A DNA stretch of 64,000 nucleotides from Flavobacteriaceae bacterium (GCA_027082925.1 JALWTD010000014.1:258393-322392); one strand, 5' to 3'. Positions 7,675-17,535 are shown, counted from the first letter of the stretch. Program-made: numbers and translations. Notes: generated from the sequence alone by a model not told the origin.

Positions 7675-8391
7675 TTATATTAAATTCTCAAAAGATTTTA
7701 CGGCAACATAACGCTCTGAATTAAAACCTTCTGCATAACTTACTCCTGTTAATCTTCCCAAATCTTGCGCTCTATAACGCACGCTTTCTAAAAAATTTTT
7801 ACTTGATATTGGAGATACAGGCTCTTTGCTATTCGGATTGTAAAATTGTGATTTATAAGCCTTTACTGCTGCTATTTTAGTATCCATAAAACCAGAAACA
7901 TCTACAACAAAATCAGGCGTTAGATGATTCCATTGTATGTAGTGATATACCTGTTTTGGTCTCCAAGCTTCTTGTGTATCTCCGTTTAACACTGTTTCTA
8001 TTTTTCGCAATCCCGACAAAAAACAAGCATCAGAAACCAGTTTACTTCCTTTTGAATGATCTATGTGTCTATCTTTAACAGCATTGCACAATACAATATC
8101 GGGTTGATATTTTCTAATTATTTTAATAATTTCCAATTGATGTGCTTTGTTGTTTTCAAAAAAACCATCGGAAAAACCTAAATTTTCTCTTAATACTACG
8201 CCTAAAATCTTAGCCGCATCTTTCGCTTCTTGATCTCTAATTTCGGCAGAGCCTCTTGTGCCTAACTCTCCCCTCGTCAAATCTAATATTCCTACTTTTT
8301 TACCTAAAGAAACTTCTTTTGCAATGCTTGCTCCGCAACCCAATTCTACATCGTCTGGGTGAGCTCCAATGGCTAAAATATCTAATTTCAT
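7675..8391 (-). CDS. bshB1: Bacillithiol biosynthesis deacetylase BshB1 (LmbE-like)
   Basis: Zinc-dependent deacetylase that removes the acetyl group from N-acetyl-glucosaminyl malate, the second step of bacillithiol synthesis. It has 238 residues, the usual length. The PIG-L/LmbE motif GAHPDDVE (His11, Asp13, Asp14) and the second metal site RHIDHSKGS (His109, His112) are intact. Bacillithiol is the usual low-molecular-weight thiol in Bacteroidota, which supports the assignment over other LmbE enzymes. bshA and bshC are not in the window. The gene lies just upstream of tRNA-His on the same strand, and diverges from the marR efflux operon. Confidence 0.9.
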   Translation of the reverse strand: MKLDILAIGAHPDDVELGCGASIAKEVSLGKKVGILDLTRGELGTRGSAEIRDQEAKDAAKILGVVLRENLGFSDGFFENNKAHQLEIIKIIRKYQPDIVLCNAVKDRHIDHSKGSKLVSDACFLSGLRKIETVLNGDTQEAWRPKQVYHYIQWNHLTPDFVVDVSGFMDTKIAAVKAYKSQFYNPNSKEPVSPISSKNFLESVRYRAQDLGRLTGVSYAEGFNSERYVAVKSFENLI

Positions 8392-8491
8392 AAAAATCGT
8401 ATTTTCTATGTAAACAAATATATAACAAATTTTACGGGAGTACCGAAGAGAGAGGTGCTTTCCTTAAAAATACATTAATACTTATTTAACA

Positions 8492-8509
8492 TAGTTGCAT
8501 ATGCAACTA
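8492..8509. promoter_or_regulatory. 18-bp perfect palindrome, likely MarR operator
   Basis: TAGTTGCATATGCAACTA is a perfect palindrome lying 13 bases upstream of the TATATTTG promoter box of the marR operon. Its length and two-fold symmetry fit a dimeric winged-helix repressor, and binding there would cover the upstream part of the promoter. Autoregulation is inferred. Confidence 0.65.
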
Positions 8510-8522
8510 ATTATTTTATTTA

Positions 8523-8530
8523 TATATTTG
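8523..8530 (+). promoter_or_regulatory. TAnnTTTG promoter box for the marR efflux operon
   Basis: TATATTTG matches the consensus exactly and ends only 6 bases before the ATG at 8537, so the mRNA should have almost no leader. Confidence 0.6.
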
Positions 8531-8536
8531 CACTTC

Positions 8537-9001
8537 ATGAATATTGAAAATAACACATCCGAATTTAATAAAACGCTTGCTCCTTGGATTGGCAAAACGT
8601 TTAAAATGATTAATATGTACATTTGGGATGTGTTAAAAGCCAACAACATTCATGTAACTAAAGAACAATGGATTGTATTAAAAATTCTGCAAGAAAACAA
8701 TGAAGGTTTAATACAAAACGACTTGGCTTTTATTACTTACAGAAACAAAGCTTCTCTTACCAGACTTATTAATGTTATGGAAAAAAACGGGCTGGTTTCT
8801 AGATGTAAAACTGAAAATGATGCTCGAAAAAAAACCATCAGTATTACTCAAAAAGGCACAGAACTTTTTCTTAAAATAAAACCTTTAATGCTTGAGAGCA
8901 TAGCACTTTTTCAAAAAGACATTACTAAAAAAGAAAAAGAAATGGTCATTCAGGTATTAAAAAAAATACAGTACAATATTAACAACAATCAAACAACTTA
9001 G
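8537..9001 (+). CDS. MarR-family transcriptional regulator
   Basis: A 154-residue winged-helix protein. The DNA-binding core is seen in VTKEQWIVLKILQENN, GLIQNDLAFITYRNKASLTRLINVMEKNGLV (recognition helix region) and the wing SRCKTENDARKKTISITQKG, typical of MarR. The frame also opens at a TTG at 8495, but that codon lies in the operator palindrome upstream of the promoter box. The ATG at 8537 is therefore the start. It lies 10 bases before the adaptor gene of an RND efflux system. By analogy it is probably a repressor of its own operon that is released by a small effector. Confidence 0.9.
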   Translation: MNIENNTSEFNKTLAPWIGKTFKMINMYIWDVLKANNIHVTKEQWIVLKILQENNEGLIQNDLAFITYRNKASLTRLINVMEKNGLVSRCKTENDARKKTISITQKGTELFLKIKPLMLESIALFQKDITKKEKEMVIQVLKKIQYNINNNQTT

Positions 9002-9011
9002 TTCCCTTATT

Positions 9012-10130
9012 ATGATTCGAAAACTTATAGCAGCAGCATTATCAATCGTTTTGATTATTGGCTCTTTTATGATTGCAATTAATTTAATTAAGAATAAAAG
9101 AAAGCCAAAACCTACTTTTAATAAAATAGTAAAAACAGTTTTTGTAGAAAACGTTACAAACAAAACCATACCACTTGTTATTATTTCTAGCGGTACGTTA
9201 GAAGCTAAAGACAAAATAGAATTGTTTTCTGAAGTGCAAGGTGTTTTAGAAAAAAACAATAAAGAGTTTAAACAAGGAACTTCTTTTAAAAAAGGTGAAA
9301 CTATTATAAAAATAAATAGCGATGAGTTTTTTGCAAACTTACAAGCTCAAAAAAGCAATTTATTCAATTCTATTACCGCTATAATGCCCGATATTAGATT
9401 AGATTTTGCCAATGAGTATCAGAAATGGAATACGTATTTACAACATTTTAATGTTCAAAAAACAACACCAAAATTACCTGATTTTACTTCAGAAAAGGAA
9501 AAATTCTTCATTTCTGGCAGAGGAATATTAACTGCTTATTACAATGTTAAAAATCTAGAAGCCAAATTAAAAAAATATACTTTAAAGGCACCTTTTAACG
9601 GAATACTTACCGAGGCATTGGTAAATCCGGGAACATTAATTAGACCCGGACAAAAATTAGGTGAATTTATCAATCCTACAACTTACGAAATTGGCGTTTC
9701 GGTAAAATCGGAATATCAAAACTTACTACAAGTTAATAAACATGTAAAACTTCAAAACCTAAACAAAACAAAATTTTGGGATGGAAAAGTAGTTAGAATT
9801 AACGGAAAAGTTGATACGCAAACTCAAACCGTAAATGTATACATTCAAGTTTCCGGAAAAGGACTAAAAGAAGGTCAGTATTTAGAAGCTGAGCTACAAG
9901 TAAAAAACGAAACAGACGCTTTTGAGGTATCTAGAAATTTATTGGTAGATAAAAATAAATTATATGTTGTAAAAGACTCCGTTTTAGACTTAATTACGGT
10001 ACAACCTGTATTTGAAAATCCTAATTATTTTGTTGTAAAAGGACTTCCTAATAATACAAAGTTATTGTCAAAACCTGTTCCTGGAGCTCATGCAGGAATG
10101 CTTGTTAAAATTTATAAGGATCATAACTAA
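9012..10130 (+). CDS. RND efflux periplasmic adaptor (HlyD/MFP family)
   Basis: A 372-residue membrane-fusion protein linking the inner-membrane RND pump to the outer-membrane channel. An N-terminal membrane anchor (residues 5-27, IAAALSIVLIIGSFMIAINLI) is followed by the first half of a barrel-sandwich domain (SGTLEAKDKIELFSEVQG). A short helical hairpin follows, then the return half (YTLKAPFNGILTEALVNPGTLI, classic lipoyl-like) and a beta-barrel domain. Its stop codon shares a base with the ATG of the pump gene (TAATG), indicating tight translational coupling. The member genes are MarR, adaptor, pump and channel. Confidence 0.92.
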   Translation: MIRKLIAAALSIVLIIGSFMIAINLIKNKRKPKPTFNKIVKTVFVENVTNKTIPLVIISSGTLEAKDKIELFSEVQGVLEKNNKEFKQGTSFKKGETIIKINSDEFFANLQAQKSNLFNSITAIMPDIRLDFANEYQKWNTYLQHFNVQKTTPKLPDFTSEKEKFFISGRGILTAYYNVKNLEAKLKKYTLKAPFNGILTEALVNPGTLIRPGQKLGEFINPTTYEIGVSVKSEYQNLLQVNKHVKLQNLNKTKFWDGKVVRINGKVDTQTQTVNVYIQVSGKGLKEGQYLEAELQVKNETDAFEVSRNLLVDKNKLYVVKDSVLDLITVQPVFENPNYFVVKGLPNNTKLLSKPVPGAHAGMLVKIYKDHN

Positions 10131-13100
10131 TGAAAAAAATAATTTCGTATTTCATCAAATTTCCTGTTGCGGTTAACATTACCATATTTGCCTTTATAGC
10201 ATTTGGTTTTGTTGGGGCTTTATCTATGAAATCTTCATATTTTCCGCTTACAGAGTCTCAAAAAATAACCATCAACCTTAACTACCCGGGAGCATCGCCT
10301 TTGGAAATGGAAGAAGGTATTGTATTAAAAATTGAAGACAATTTAAAAGGCATTGTTGGTATAGATAGAGTTACATCGGTTTCTAAAGAAAATACAGCTA
10401 CCATTACCGTCGAAATTTTAAGAGGAAAAGATATTGATGTAGTGGTTGCCGACGTTAAAAATGCCGTAGACAGAGTACCTTCTTTCCCTAGTGGTATGGA
10501 GCCTCCAATAATTGCCAAAGTTGAAATTAACAGACCTACCATAAGCTTTAATGTTAGTGGAGAAAATATCCCGCTCGCCACATTAAAACAATATGCCCGA
10601 AATATTGAAAACGATATTCGAAATATGGACGGAATTTCACAGGTTAACCTCTCCGGTTTTCCTGATCAAGAAATTGAAATTGCAATTAGAAAAGACGATT
10701 TATTGGCTTATAACCTCTCATTTGAACAAGTTGCAGCTTCTGTAAGTAAAGCCAATTTACTTATGTCTGGAGGAAATATTAAAACCGAAGCAGAAGACTT
10801 TTTAATTAGAGCTAGAAATAAAAATTATTACGGAAAAGAACTTGTTAACTTAGTCGTTAAAACAACTCCTTCAGGAACTATTATTCGCTTAAAAGATGTG
10901 GCCGATGTAAAAGATACTTGGTCTGAAAGTCCTGACCGAATTTACTTCAACGGAGAAAAATCAATTGATATTACCATTAGCAATACCAATAGTGAAGACT
11001 TAATTTCTTCTGCTGAAAAAATTAGAGCTTATATTGATAAATTTAATCAACAACACGATAATGTACATATCAATATTTCCAGCGATTCTTCTATTACACT
11101 AACACAACGAACCAATTTGCTTATAAAAAATGCCATTATGGGGGTGTTATTAGTATTGTTATTTTTAGCGTTATTTTTAAATGTACGACTTGCTTTTTGG
11201 GTAGCTGCAGGTATTCCAATAGCATTTTTTGGAATGTTTATTTTTGCAGCAAATTTAGGTGTTACCATTAATGTTTTATCGCTTTTTGGGATGATTATTG
11301 TTATTGGTATTTTGGTAGATGACGGTATTGTAATTGGTGAAAATATATATCACCACTACGAAAAAGGAAAATCACCCATTAGAGCAGCTATAGATGGAAC
11401 TGTTGAGGTTATTCCTCCTATTTTATCGGCTGTATTAACAACAATTATTGCTTTTTCTACTTTTTTCTTCTTAGATGGTAGAATTGGAAGTTTTTTTGGT
11501 GAAGTTTCTCTAATTGTAACTTTAACCTTATTGGTTTCTTTATTAGAAGCTTTAATTATTTTACCGGCACACATTGCTCATTCCAAGGCTTTAGAAAAAA
11601 AAGGTAAAAAAAGAAGTAAGCTAAATCAACTTTTTTACAACATAAATCAAACCGCCGAAAAAGGATTGTTTTACATAAGAGACCATTGGTATGCTCCTTT
11701 TTTAAAGTTCTTTTTAAAATACAAAGCACTCGGATTTGGGATTCCTATTGCCCTCCTTATTTTAAGTGTTGGTGGTATTGGAGGTGGAATAGTAAAAACA
11801 TCTTTTTTCCCTTCTATTGCAAGTGATCAGGTAAAAATAAACCTGAAAATGTTGCAAGGAACCAATGAGAAAATTACCGATTCTATTATTTCAAAAATTG
11901 AAACTGCCGCTTGGAAAGTAAACGATGAGTACACCAAAAAGCAAACTGGAAATAAATCGGTTATACAAAATATTATTAAACGTATTGGTCCCGGTTCATC
12001 AAATGCCAGTTTAACTGTAAACTTGCTTCCCGGTGAATATCGCGATTTTTCATCTCCTGAAATTACCAATGCTATTCGAGAAAAAGCCGGAAAAATAATT
12101 GGTGTAGAGAGTTTAACCTATGGCTCTGGTGGAAATTTTGGAGGAAGCCCCGTAGCAGTTTCTTTACTTAGTAATGATATTGCCGAACTAAAAGCTGCCA
12201 AAGTAGAACTTACCAATTATTTAAATAACAATTCTATACTTAAAGATGTCTCAGACAACGACCCTGCTGGGATTAAAGAAATACAAATAACACTTAAAAA
12301 CAGTGCTTATCTGTTAGGTCTAAATTTAGAAAACGTCATGCAACAAATACGCTCGGGTTTCTTCGGGTTGCAAACACAACGTTTTCAACGTGGTCAAGAC
12401 GAAATTAAGGTATGGGTACGCTATAAAAAAGAAGACAGATCATCTATCAAAGATTTAGACGATATGTGGATTATCACGCCTTCAAACAACAGGGTTCCTT
12501 TTTCTGAAATAGCATCTTACCAAATAAAACGTGGCGATGTAGCCATTAACCATTTAAATAGTAAACGAGAAATTCAGGTTACAGCTGATATGAAAACTCC
12601 GGGAGAAAGTGCTACCGATATTCTAGATGAAATTAAAACAACTATAATGCCCGAAATCACCTCTAAATATCCTACCGTTTCGGCAACCTATGAAGGCCAA
12701 AACAGAGAGGCTCAAAAAACCATTGGGTCGGGTAAAAAAGTGGTGCTAATTATATTAGCGCTAATTTACATTACCATTGCCTTTACATTTAGATCGTATG
12801 AGCAACCTATACTGTTGCTTATGCTAATTCCTTTTAGTTTAATTGGTGTTGTATGGGGACATTGGCTTCATAATTACTCCATCAATATTTTATCGTGGCT
12901 AGGTATTATTGCACTCATTGGTATTATGGTGAATGACGGACTGGTATTAATTGAAAAATTTAATGGCTACCTTAAAGAAGGTATGAAATACGACGAAGCA
13001 TTAGTTCAAGCCGGAATATCAAGATTTAGAGCAATTATTTTAACCTCTATAACCACAGTAGCCGGATTAGCGCCACTCCTATTAGAAAAAAGTAGACAAG

Positions 13101-13309
13101 CGTTATTTTTGCAACCTATGGCCGTATCTATTTCTTACGGAATTGCCATTGCAACGGTTTTAACTCTGGTAATGCTCCCTTTATTTTTATCTGTATCTAA
13201 CAATATTAAGGTATTCTTTAAATGGTTATTTACCGGTAAAAAAGTAACTAAAGAAGAAGTTGAACGAGTAATTATTGAATCAAAAAGTGACCATGATGAT
13301 TTACATTAA
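10130..13309 (+). CDS. RND efflux pump permease (HAE-1/AcrB-like)
   Basis: Proton-driven multidrug-type exporter of 1059 residues, the usual size for the family. The two-fold layout is seen: TM1 at about residues 10-30, a large periplasmic loop with the porter motifs, and the TM2-6 block beginning LLIKNAIMGVLLVLLFLALF. TM4 carries the proton-relay pair in GILVDDGIVIGENI. The second half repeats this arrangement with GIMVNDGLVLIEKF. The substrate cannot be read from sequence. The 3' end overlaps the start of the outer-membrane channel gene by about 17 bases, so all parts are coexpressed under the MarR regulator. Confidence 0.95.
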   Translation: MKKIISYFIKFPVAVNITIFAFIAFGFVGALSMKSSYFPLTESQKITINLNYPGASPLEMEEGIVLKIEDNLKGIVGIDRVTSVSKENTATITVEILRGKDIDVVVADVKNAVDRVPSFPSGMEPPIIAKVEINRPTISFNVSGENIPLATLKQYARNIENDIRNMDGISQVNLSGFPDQEIEIAIRKDDLLAYNLSFEQVAASVSKANLLMSGGNIKTEAEDFLIRARNKNYYGKELVNLVVKTTPSGTIIRLKDVADVKDTWSESPDRIYFNGEKSIDITISNTNSEDLISSAEKIRAYIDKFNQQHDNVHINISSDSSITLTQRTNLLIKNAIMGVLLVLLFLALFLNVRLAFWVAAGIPIAFFGMFIFAANLGVTINVLSLFGMIIVIGILVDDGIVIGENIYHHYEKGKSPIRAAIDGTVEVIPPILSAVLTTIIAFSTFFFLDGRIGSFFGEVSLIVTLTLLVSLLEALIILPAHIAHSKALEKKGKKRSKLNQLFYNINQTAEKGLFYIRDHWYAPFLKFFLKYKALGFGIPIALLILSVGGIGGGIVKTSFFPSIASDQVKINLKMLQGTNEKITDSIISKIETAAWKVNDEYTKKQTGNKSVIQNIIKRIGPGSSNASLTVNLLPGEYRDFSSPEITNAIREKAGKIIGVESLTYGSGGNFGGSPVAVSLLSNDIAELKAAKVELTNYLNNNSILKDVSDNDPAGIKEIQITLKNSAYLLGLNLENVMQQIRSGFFGLQTQRFQRGQDEIKVWVRYKKEDRSSIKDLDDMWIITPSNNRVPFSEIASYQIKRGDVAINHLNSKREIQVTADMKTPGESATDILDEIKTTIMPEITSKYPTVSATYEGQNREAQKTIGSGKKVVLIILALIYITIAFTFRSYEQPILLLMLIPFSLIGVVWGHWLHNYSINILSWLGIIALIGIMVNDGLVLIEKFNGYLKEGMKYDEALVQAGISRFRAIILTSITTVAGLAPLLLEKSRQALFLQPMAVSISYGIAIATVLTLVMLPLFLSVSNNIKVFFKWLFTGKKVTKEEVERVIIESKSDHDDLH

Positions 13310-14615
13310 AAAAATAATGATAATACTGTGTATTGCCGGTATCTCAACCAACTATGCACAAGAAAAATTAACCAAGGAAAAAGCAGTTACTATAGCTTTA
13401 GAAAATAATTACGGCATTATAATGGCTAAAAACAGTACCAAAGTAGCTAAAAATAATGCCAGTGTGTATAATAGTGGTTTCTTGCCTAAACTCACGGCAA
13501 GTGCCGGAGCCAATTACAACAGTAATAACAGCGAAACCACTTTTAGAGACGGCACAAGTTTAACTGTGAATAACGATGAATCTAAATCGTACAATGCTGC
13601 CATTGGCATTAACTATACACTTTTTGATGGTTTAGGACGAACTTATAATTATAAAAAATTAAAAGAAGCCTATAATTTATCTGAATTAGAAGCACAAACC
13701 ATTATAGAAAATTCACTTCTACAAATTTTTGCAACGTATTATGAAGTGGCTCGGCTTGCTCAAGATTTTAAAAACATTTCAACCTCTTTAGCCATTTCTA
13801 AACAACGATTAAAAAGAGCTAAATACGGTTTTGAATATGGACAAAACACAAAATTACAATTGCTGAATGCTGAAGTTGATGTAAACAATGATAGCATTAA
13901 ATTTATTAGTACTGAAAACCTTTTGGCAAATGCAAAACGAGATTTAAACTTATTATTAGGACGAAATATTACCACTCCGTTTGATATTGACACAGAGGTT
14001 TCGTTTACTATTATTTTTAAACTAGAACAATTACTTTCTGAAGCAAAAAAACACAATATCGAAATCCAAAAAGTAACTAAAAACTTAAATCTGAGCAATT
14101 TTGATATAAAAATTAGTAAATCGGGGTTATTCCCTAGCCTAAACTTAAACAGTTCATATGGCTGGAATAAATTTGAAAACGGAGCAACTTCTTTCTTTCA
14201 AACACAAACATCTAACGGTTTTAACGCTAGCTTAAGTCTTAATTGGAATATTTTTGACGGAGGGAACAGCAAAACACGCATTCAAAACGCAAAGATTAAT
14301 GCTGAAAATTTACGCGTTCAAAAAGAGCTTATTACAAGCGAAATAGAACGAAACGTTATCAACGCTTTTGAAATTTATAACAATGCCCTCTTTATTTTAA
14401 GTGCCGAAGAAAAAAATGTAGAAACTAACAAACGAAATTTTGAAAGAACCGAAGAACAATTTAAACTCGGACAAGTAACCTCTATAGAGTTTAGACAAGC
14501 GCAAGTAAACCTTTTAAACGCACAATCTAACCTAAACAAGGTGAAATACGATGCTAAAAATGCAGAATTAAAATTATTACAACTTACCGGAAAATTACTC
14601 AATACTAAATTTTAA
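13293..14615 (+). CDS. TolC-family outer-membrane channel
   Basis: Outer-membrane factor of the tripartite efflux system, about 440 residues. It has a signal peptide (MMIYIKKIMIILCIAGISTNYAQ). Two internally similar halves follow, each with long coiled helices (for example NSLLQIFATYYEVARLAQD and ERNVINAFEIYNNALFILSA) and beta-strand segments such as YNAAIGINYTLFDG and SLSLNWNIFDGG. The longest frame would start at TTG 13275. The ATG at 13293 (or 13296) gives a normal signal peptide and is preferred. It overlaps the end of the pump gene. Confidence 0.92.
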   Translation: MMIYIKKIMIILCIAGISTNYAQEKLTKEKAVTIALENNYGIIMAKNSTKVAKNNASVYNSGFLPKLTASAGANYNSNNSETTFRDGTSLTVNNDESKSYNAAIGINYTLFDGLGRTYNYKKLKEAYNLSELEAQTIIENSLLQIFATYYEVARLAQDFKNISTSLAISKQRLKRAKYGFEYGQNTKLQLLNAEVDVNNDSIKFISTENLLANAKRDLNLLLGRNITTPFDIDTEVSFTIIFKLEQLLSEAKKHNIEIQKVTKNLNLSNFDIKISKSGLFPSLNLNSSYGWNKFENGATSFFQTQTSNGFNASLSLNWNIFDGGNSKTRIQNAKINAENLRVQKELITSEIERNVINAFEIYNNALFILSAEEKNVETNKRNFERTEEQFKLGQVTSIEFRQAQVNLLNAQSNLNKVKYDAKNAELKLLQLTGKLLNTKF

Positions 14616-14658
14616 GCCCTTTTAGTCTTTTGTAACAATCGTATCTTTTAAAAAAACG

Positions 14659-14696
14659 GCCTTGAGTTTACTGATATATATCAGCAAACTCAAGGC
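14659..14696. repeat. Long inverted repeat between the efflux operon and ppdK
   Basis: Arms GCCTTGAGTTT (14659-14669) and 14686-14696 are perfectly complementary and enclose a further self-complementary CTGATATATATCAG (14671-14684), with one A/C mismatch at 14670/14685. It could terminate the efflux operon, but the T run needed for an intrinsic terminator is on the minus strand (14651-14656), where no gene is read. It also lies 10 bases upstream of the ppdK promoter box, so an operator role is possible. Confidence 0.55.
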
Positions 14697-14706
14697 AAAC
14701 TGTGTG

Positions 14707-14714
14707 TAAATTTG
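14707..14714 (+). promoter_or_regulatory. TAnnTTTG promoter box for ppdK
   Basis: TAAATTTG matches the consensus exactly and lies 36 bases before the ATG at 14751. It argues for that start over the TTG at 14733. Confidence 0.55.
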
Positions 14715-14750
14715 TATAGATAATTATGCAAATTGCTAATACTTTTAGAG

Positions 14751-17474
14751 ATGGATAAACTACAAAAAACAAAAACTAGAGTGTATCGTTTTGGAAACAA
14801 AACGGCTGATGGAAACAGTTCAATGAAAAATCTTTTAGGAGGAAAAGGCGCTAACTTAGCAGAAATGAGCCTTATAGGAATTCCTGTACCTCCTGGATTC
14901 ACTATAACTACAGAAGTATGTACAGAGTACAATGAGCTTGGTAAAGAAGCCGTTTTAAAGCTCATAAAAAATGAAGTTGAGAAATCTGTAGAAAACATAG
15001 AAACCATTATGGGAACTCAATTTGGAAATACAGAGAACCCACTTTTAATATCTGTTCGTTCTGGAGCAAGAGTCTCTATGCCGGGTATGATGGATACTGT
15101 GCTAAACCTTGGTTTAAATGATGACGTTGTTATAGGATTGGCTAAAAAAACAAACAACGAACGTTTTGCATGGGATTCATACCGAAGATTTATTCAAATG
15201 TATGGCGATGTGGTTCTTGGAATGAAACCCGAGTCTAAAGACGACATAGATCCTTTTGAAGAAATTATGGATAACCTCAAACACAAACGAGGTATAAAAT
15301 TAGATACCGAATTTACTATTCAAGATTTAAAAGATTTGGTATACGATTTTAAAGATGCCATTAAAAAGAAAACAGGTTTTAACTTTCCTACCAATCCGTG
15401 GGAACAACTTTGGGGTGCTATCATTGCCGTTTTCAACAGTTGGAACAGTGACAGAGCCATTTATTATCGAAAAATGAATGGATACCCTTCCGATTGGGGA
15501 ACTGCTGTAAACGTACAAGCTATGGTTTATGGAAATATGGGAAATAACTCGGGAACCGGCGTTTGCTTTACACGCGATGCTGCAACCGGCGAAAATGTAT
15601 TTAATGGCGAATACTTAATCAATGCACAAGGTGAAGATGTTGTAGCTGGTGTTAGAACACCGCAACAAATTACATTATTAGGTTCTAAACGATGGGCTGA
15701 ACTAGCAAAAATAGATGAAACCATTAGAGCTGAAAAATATCCTTCATTGGAAGAATTAATGCCTGAAATATTTAATGAATTGAATGAATACCAAAAAAAG
15801 CTCGAAAATCATTATAGAGATATGCAAGATATGGAATTTACCATTCAAGACGGTAAACTTTGGATTTTGCAAACTCGAAATGGAAAACGCACAGGAGCAG
15901 CTATGGTTAAAATAGCAATGGATTTGTTAAAAGAAGGACTTATTAATGAAAAAGAAGCGTTGCTACTAATTGAGCCTAATAAATTAGATGAACTTTTACA
16001 TCCTGTATTTGATCCTAAAGCTCTAAAAAAGGCAACTGTAATTGCACAAGGATTACCAGCATCTCCTGGAGCAGCAACAGGGCAAATTGTATTTTTTGCT
16101 GATGAAGCTAACAAATATAAAAATACCATCTTAACACGTATTGAAACCTCTCCTGAAGATTTAGAAGGAATGAATCTTGCCAAAGGAATATTAACCGCTC
16201 GCGGAGGAATGACCTCCCATGCGGCTGTTGTAGCCAGAGGTATGGGGAAATGCTGTGTTTCTGGTGCTGGAAGTCTTAAAATTAATTACAAAAAACGAAC
16301 TCTTACTGTTGACGGAAGAGAATTTCACGAAGGTGATTGGATTTCATTAAATGGTAGTACCGGTAATATTATTGAAGGAAAAGTAGCCACTATAAATCCT
16401 ACATTAAGCGGAGAATTTGCTGAAATTATGGAATTGGCCGATAAGTACGCTGCTATGAAAGTGAGAACCAATGCCGACACTCCTAAAGATGCACAAATAG
16501 CTAGAAGTTTTGGGGCGCAAGGTATTGGATTAACCAGAACAGAGCATATGTTTTTTGAAGTTGACAGGATTAAGGCCATGAGAGAAATGATTTTAGCCGA
16601 TACCGTAAAAGGTCGTAAACAAGCACTGGAAGATTTACTACCAATGCAACGAAGCGATTTTGAAGGTATTTTTGAAGCTATGGAAGGACTACCTGTTACT
16701 GTTCGGTTGTTAGACCCTCCATTGCATGAATTTGTACCGCATCAATTAGCTACTCAAAAAGATTTGGCTGAGGAAATGCACATTTCGTTAGAAGCCGTAA
16801 AAAATAAAGTTGCCGAGCTAGAAGAATTTAATCCTATGCTTGGACATAGAGGTTGTAGACTGGGAATAACATACCCTGAAATTACCGAAATGCAAACAAG
16901 AGCTATTATTGAAGCTGCACTTAATTTAAAAGAAAAAGGGATTGTTGCTAAACCTGAAATTATGGTACCGTTAGTTGGTACATTGCAAGAATTTTCTGCT
17001 CAAGAAAAAATTATTAGAAGCACTGCTAAAAAGGTTTTTAAAGAAAGAAACGATACCATCGAATTTTTAGTAGGTACAATGATAGAAATTCCACGAGCTG
17101 CATTAACTGCCAATTTAATTGCCGAAAAAGCTGAGTTTTTCTCTTTTGGAACGAATGACTTGACACAAATGACCTTTGGATATTCTAGAGACGATGCAGG
17201 AAAATTCTTACCTATATACATCGAAGAAGGTATATTATCTGTAGATCCATTTGAAGTATTAGACCAAGAAGGTGTTGGACAACTGGTTGAAATGGGAACT
17301 AAAAAGGGACGCAGTGTAAAACCGAAACTTAAAGTAGGTATTTGTGGCGAACACGGAGGTGAACCAAAATCTGTTGAATTTTGTCACCGTACCGGACTAA
17401 ATTATGTGAGTTGTTCACCTTACAGAGTACCTATTGCCAGAGTAGCGGCAGCACAAGCTGCTATTAAAGAGTAA
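14751..17474 (+). CDS. ppdK: Pyruvate, phosphate dikinase
   Basis: Interconverts pyruvate + ATP + Pi and phosphoenolpyruvate + AMP + PPi, which lets the cell make PEP from pyruvate or run glycolysis with pyrophosphate. It has 907 residues from the ATG. The N-terminal nucleotide-binding domain begins GGKGANLAEMSLIGIPVPPGF. The central swivelling domain carries the phospho-histidine motif GGMTSHAAVVARGMGK. The C-terminal TIM barrel includes GTNDLTQMTFGYSRDDAGKF and the active-site Cys region VGICGEHGGE. It stands alone, with its own promoter box and a good terminator. Confidence 0.97.
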   Translation: MDKLQKTKTRVYRFGNKTADGNSSMKNLLGGKGANLAEMSLIGIPVPPGFTITTEVCTEYNELGKEAVLKLIKNEVEKSVENIETIMGTQFGNTENPLLISVRSGARVSMPGMMDTVLNLGLNDDVVIGLAKKTNNERFAWDSYRRFIQMYGDVVLGMKPESKDDIDPFEEIMDNLKHKRGIKLDTEFTIQDLKDLVYDFKDAIKKKTGFNFPTNPWEQLWGAIIAVFNSWNSDRAIYYRKMNGYPSDWGTAVNVQAMVYGNMGNNSGTGVCFTRDAATGENVFNGEYLINAQGEDVVAGVRTPQQITLLGSKRWAELAKIDETIRAEKYPSLEELMPEIFNELNEYQKKLENHYRDMQDMEFTIQDGKLWILQTRNGKRTGAAMVKIAMDLLKEGLINEKEALLLIEPNKLDELLHPVFDPKALKKATVIAQGLPASPGAATGQIVFFADEANKYKNTILTRIETSPEDLEGMNLAKGILTARGGMTSHAAVVARGMGKCCVSGAGSLKINYKKRTLTVDGREFHEGDWISLNGSTGNIIEGKVATINPTLSGEFAEIMELADKYAAMKVRTNADTPKDAQIARSFGAQGIGLTRTEHMFFEVDRIKAMREMILADTVKGRKQALEDLLPMQRSDFEGIFEAMEGLPVTVRLLDPPLHEFVPHQLATQKDLAEEMHISLEAVKNKVAELEEFNPMLGHRGCRLGITYPEITEMQTRAIIEAALNLKEKGIVAKPEIMVPLVGTLQEFSAQEKIIRSTAKKVFKERNDTIEFLVGTMIEIPRAALTANLIAEKAEFFSFGTNDLTQMTFGYSRDDAGKFLPIYIEEGILSVDPFEVLDQEGVGQLVEMGTKKGRSVKPKLKVGICGEHGGEPKSVEFCHRTGLNYVSCSPYRVPIARVAAAQAAIKE

Positions 17475-17500
17475 ACTGGGTTTTACTTAATTATTTTTCT

Positions 17501-17535
17501 AACGGAGAGTTCTATAAAGGGCTCTCCGTTTTTTT
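17501..17535 (+). terminator. Terminator of ppdK
   Basis: AACGGAGAG (17501-17509) pairs with CTCTCCGTT (17522-17530), followed by a T run to 17535. It lies 26 bases after the ppdK stop. Confidence 0.85.

Noticed and set aside
8495-8536. TTG-initiated N-terminal extension of MarR
   Set aside because: The extension runs through the operator palindrome and promoter box, so it cannot be part of the mRNA from that promoter.
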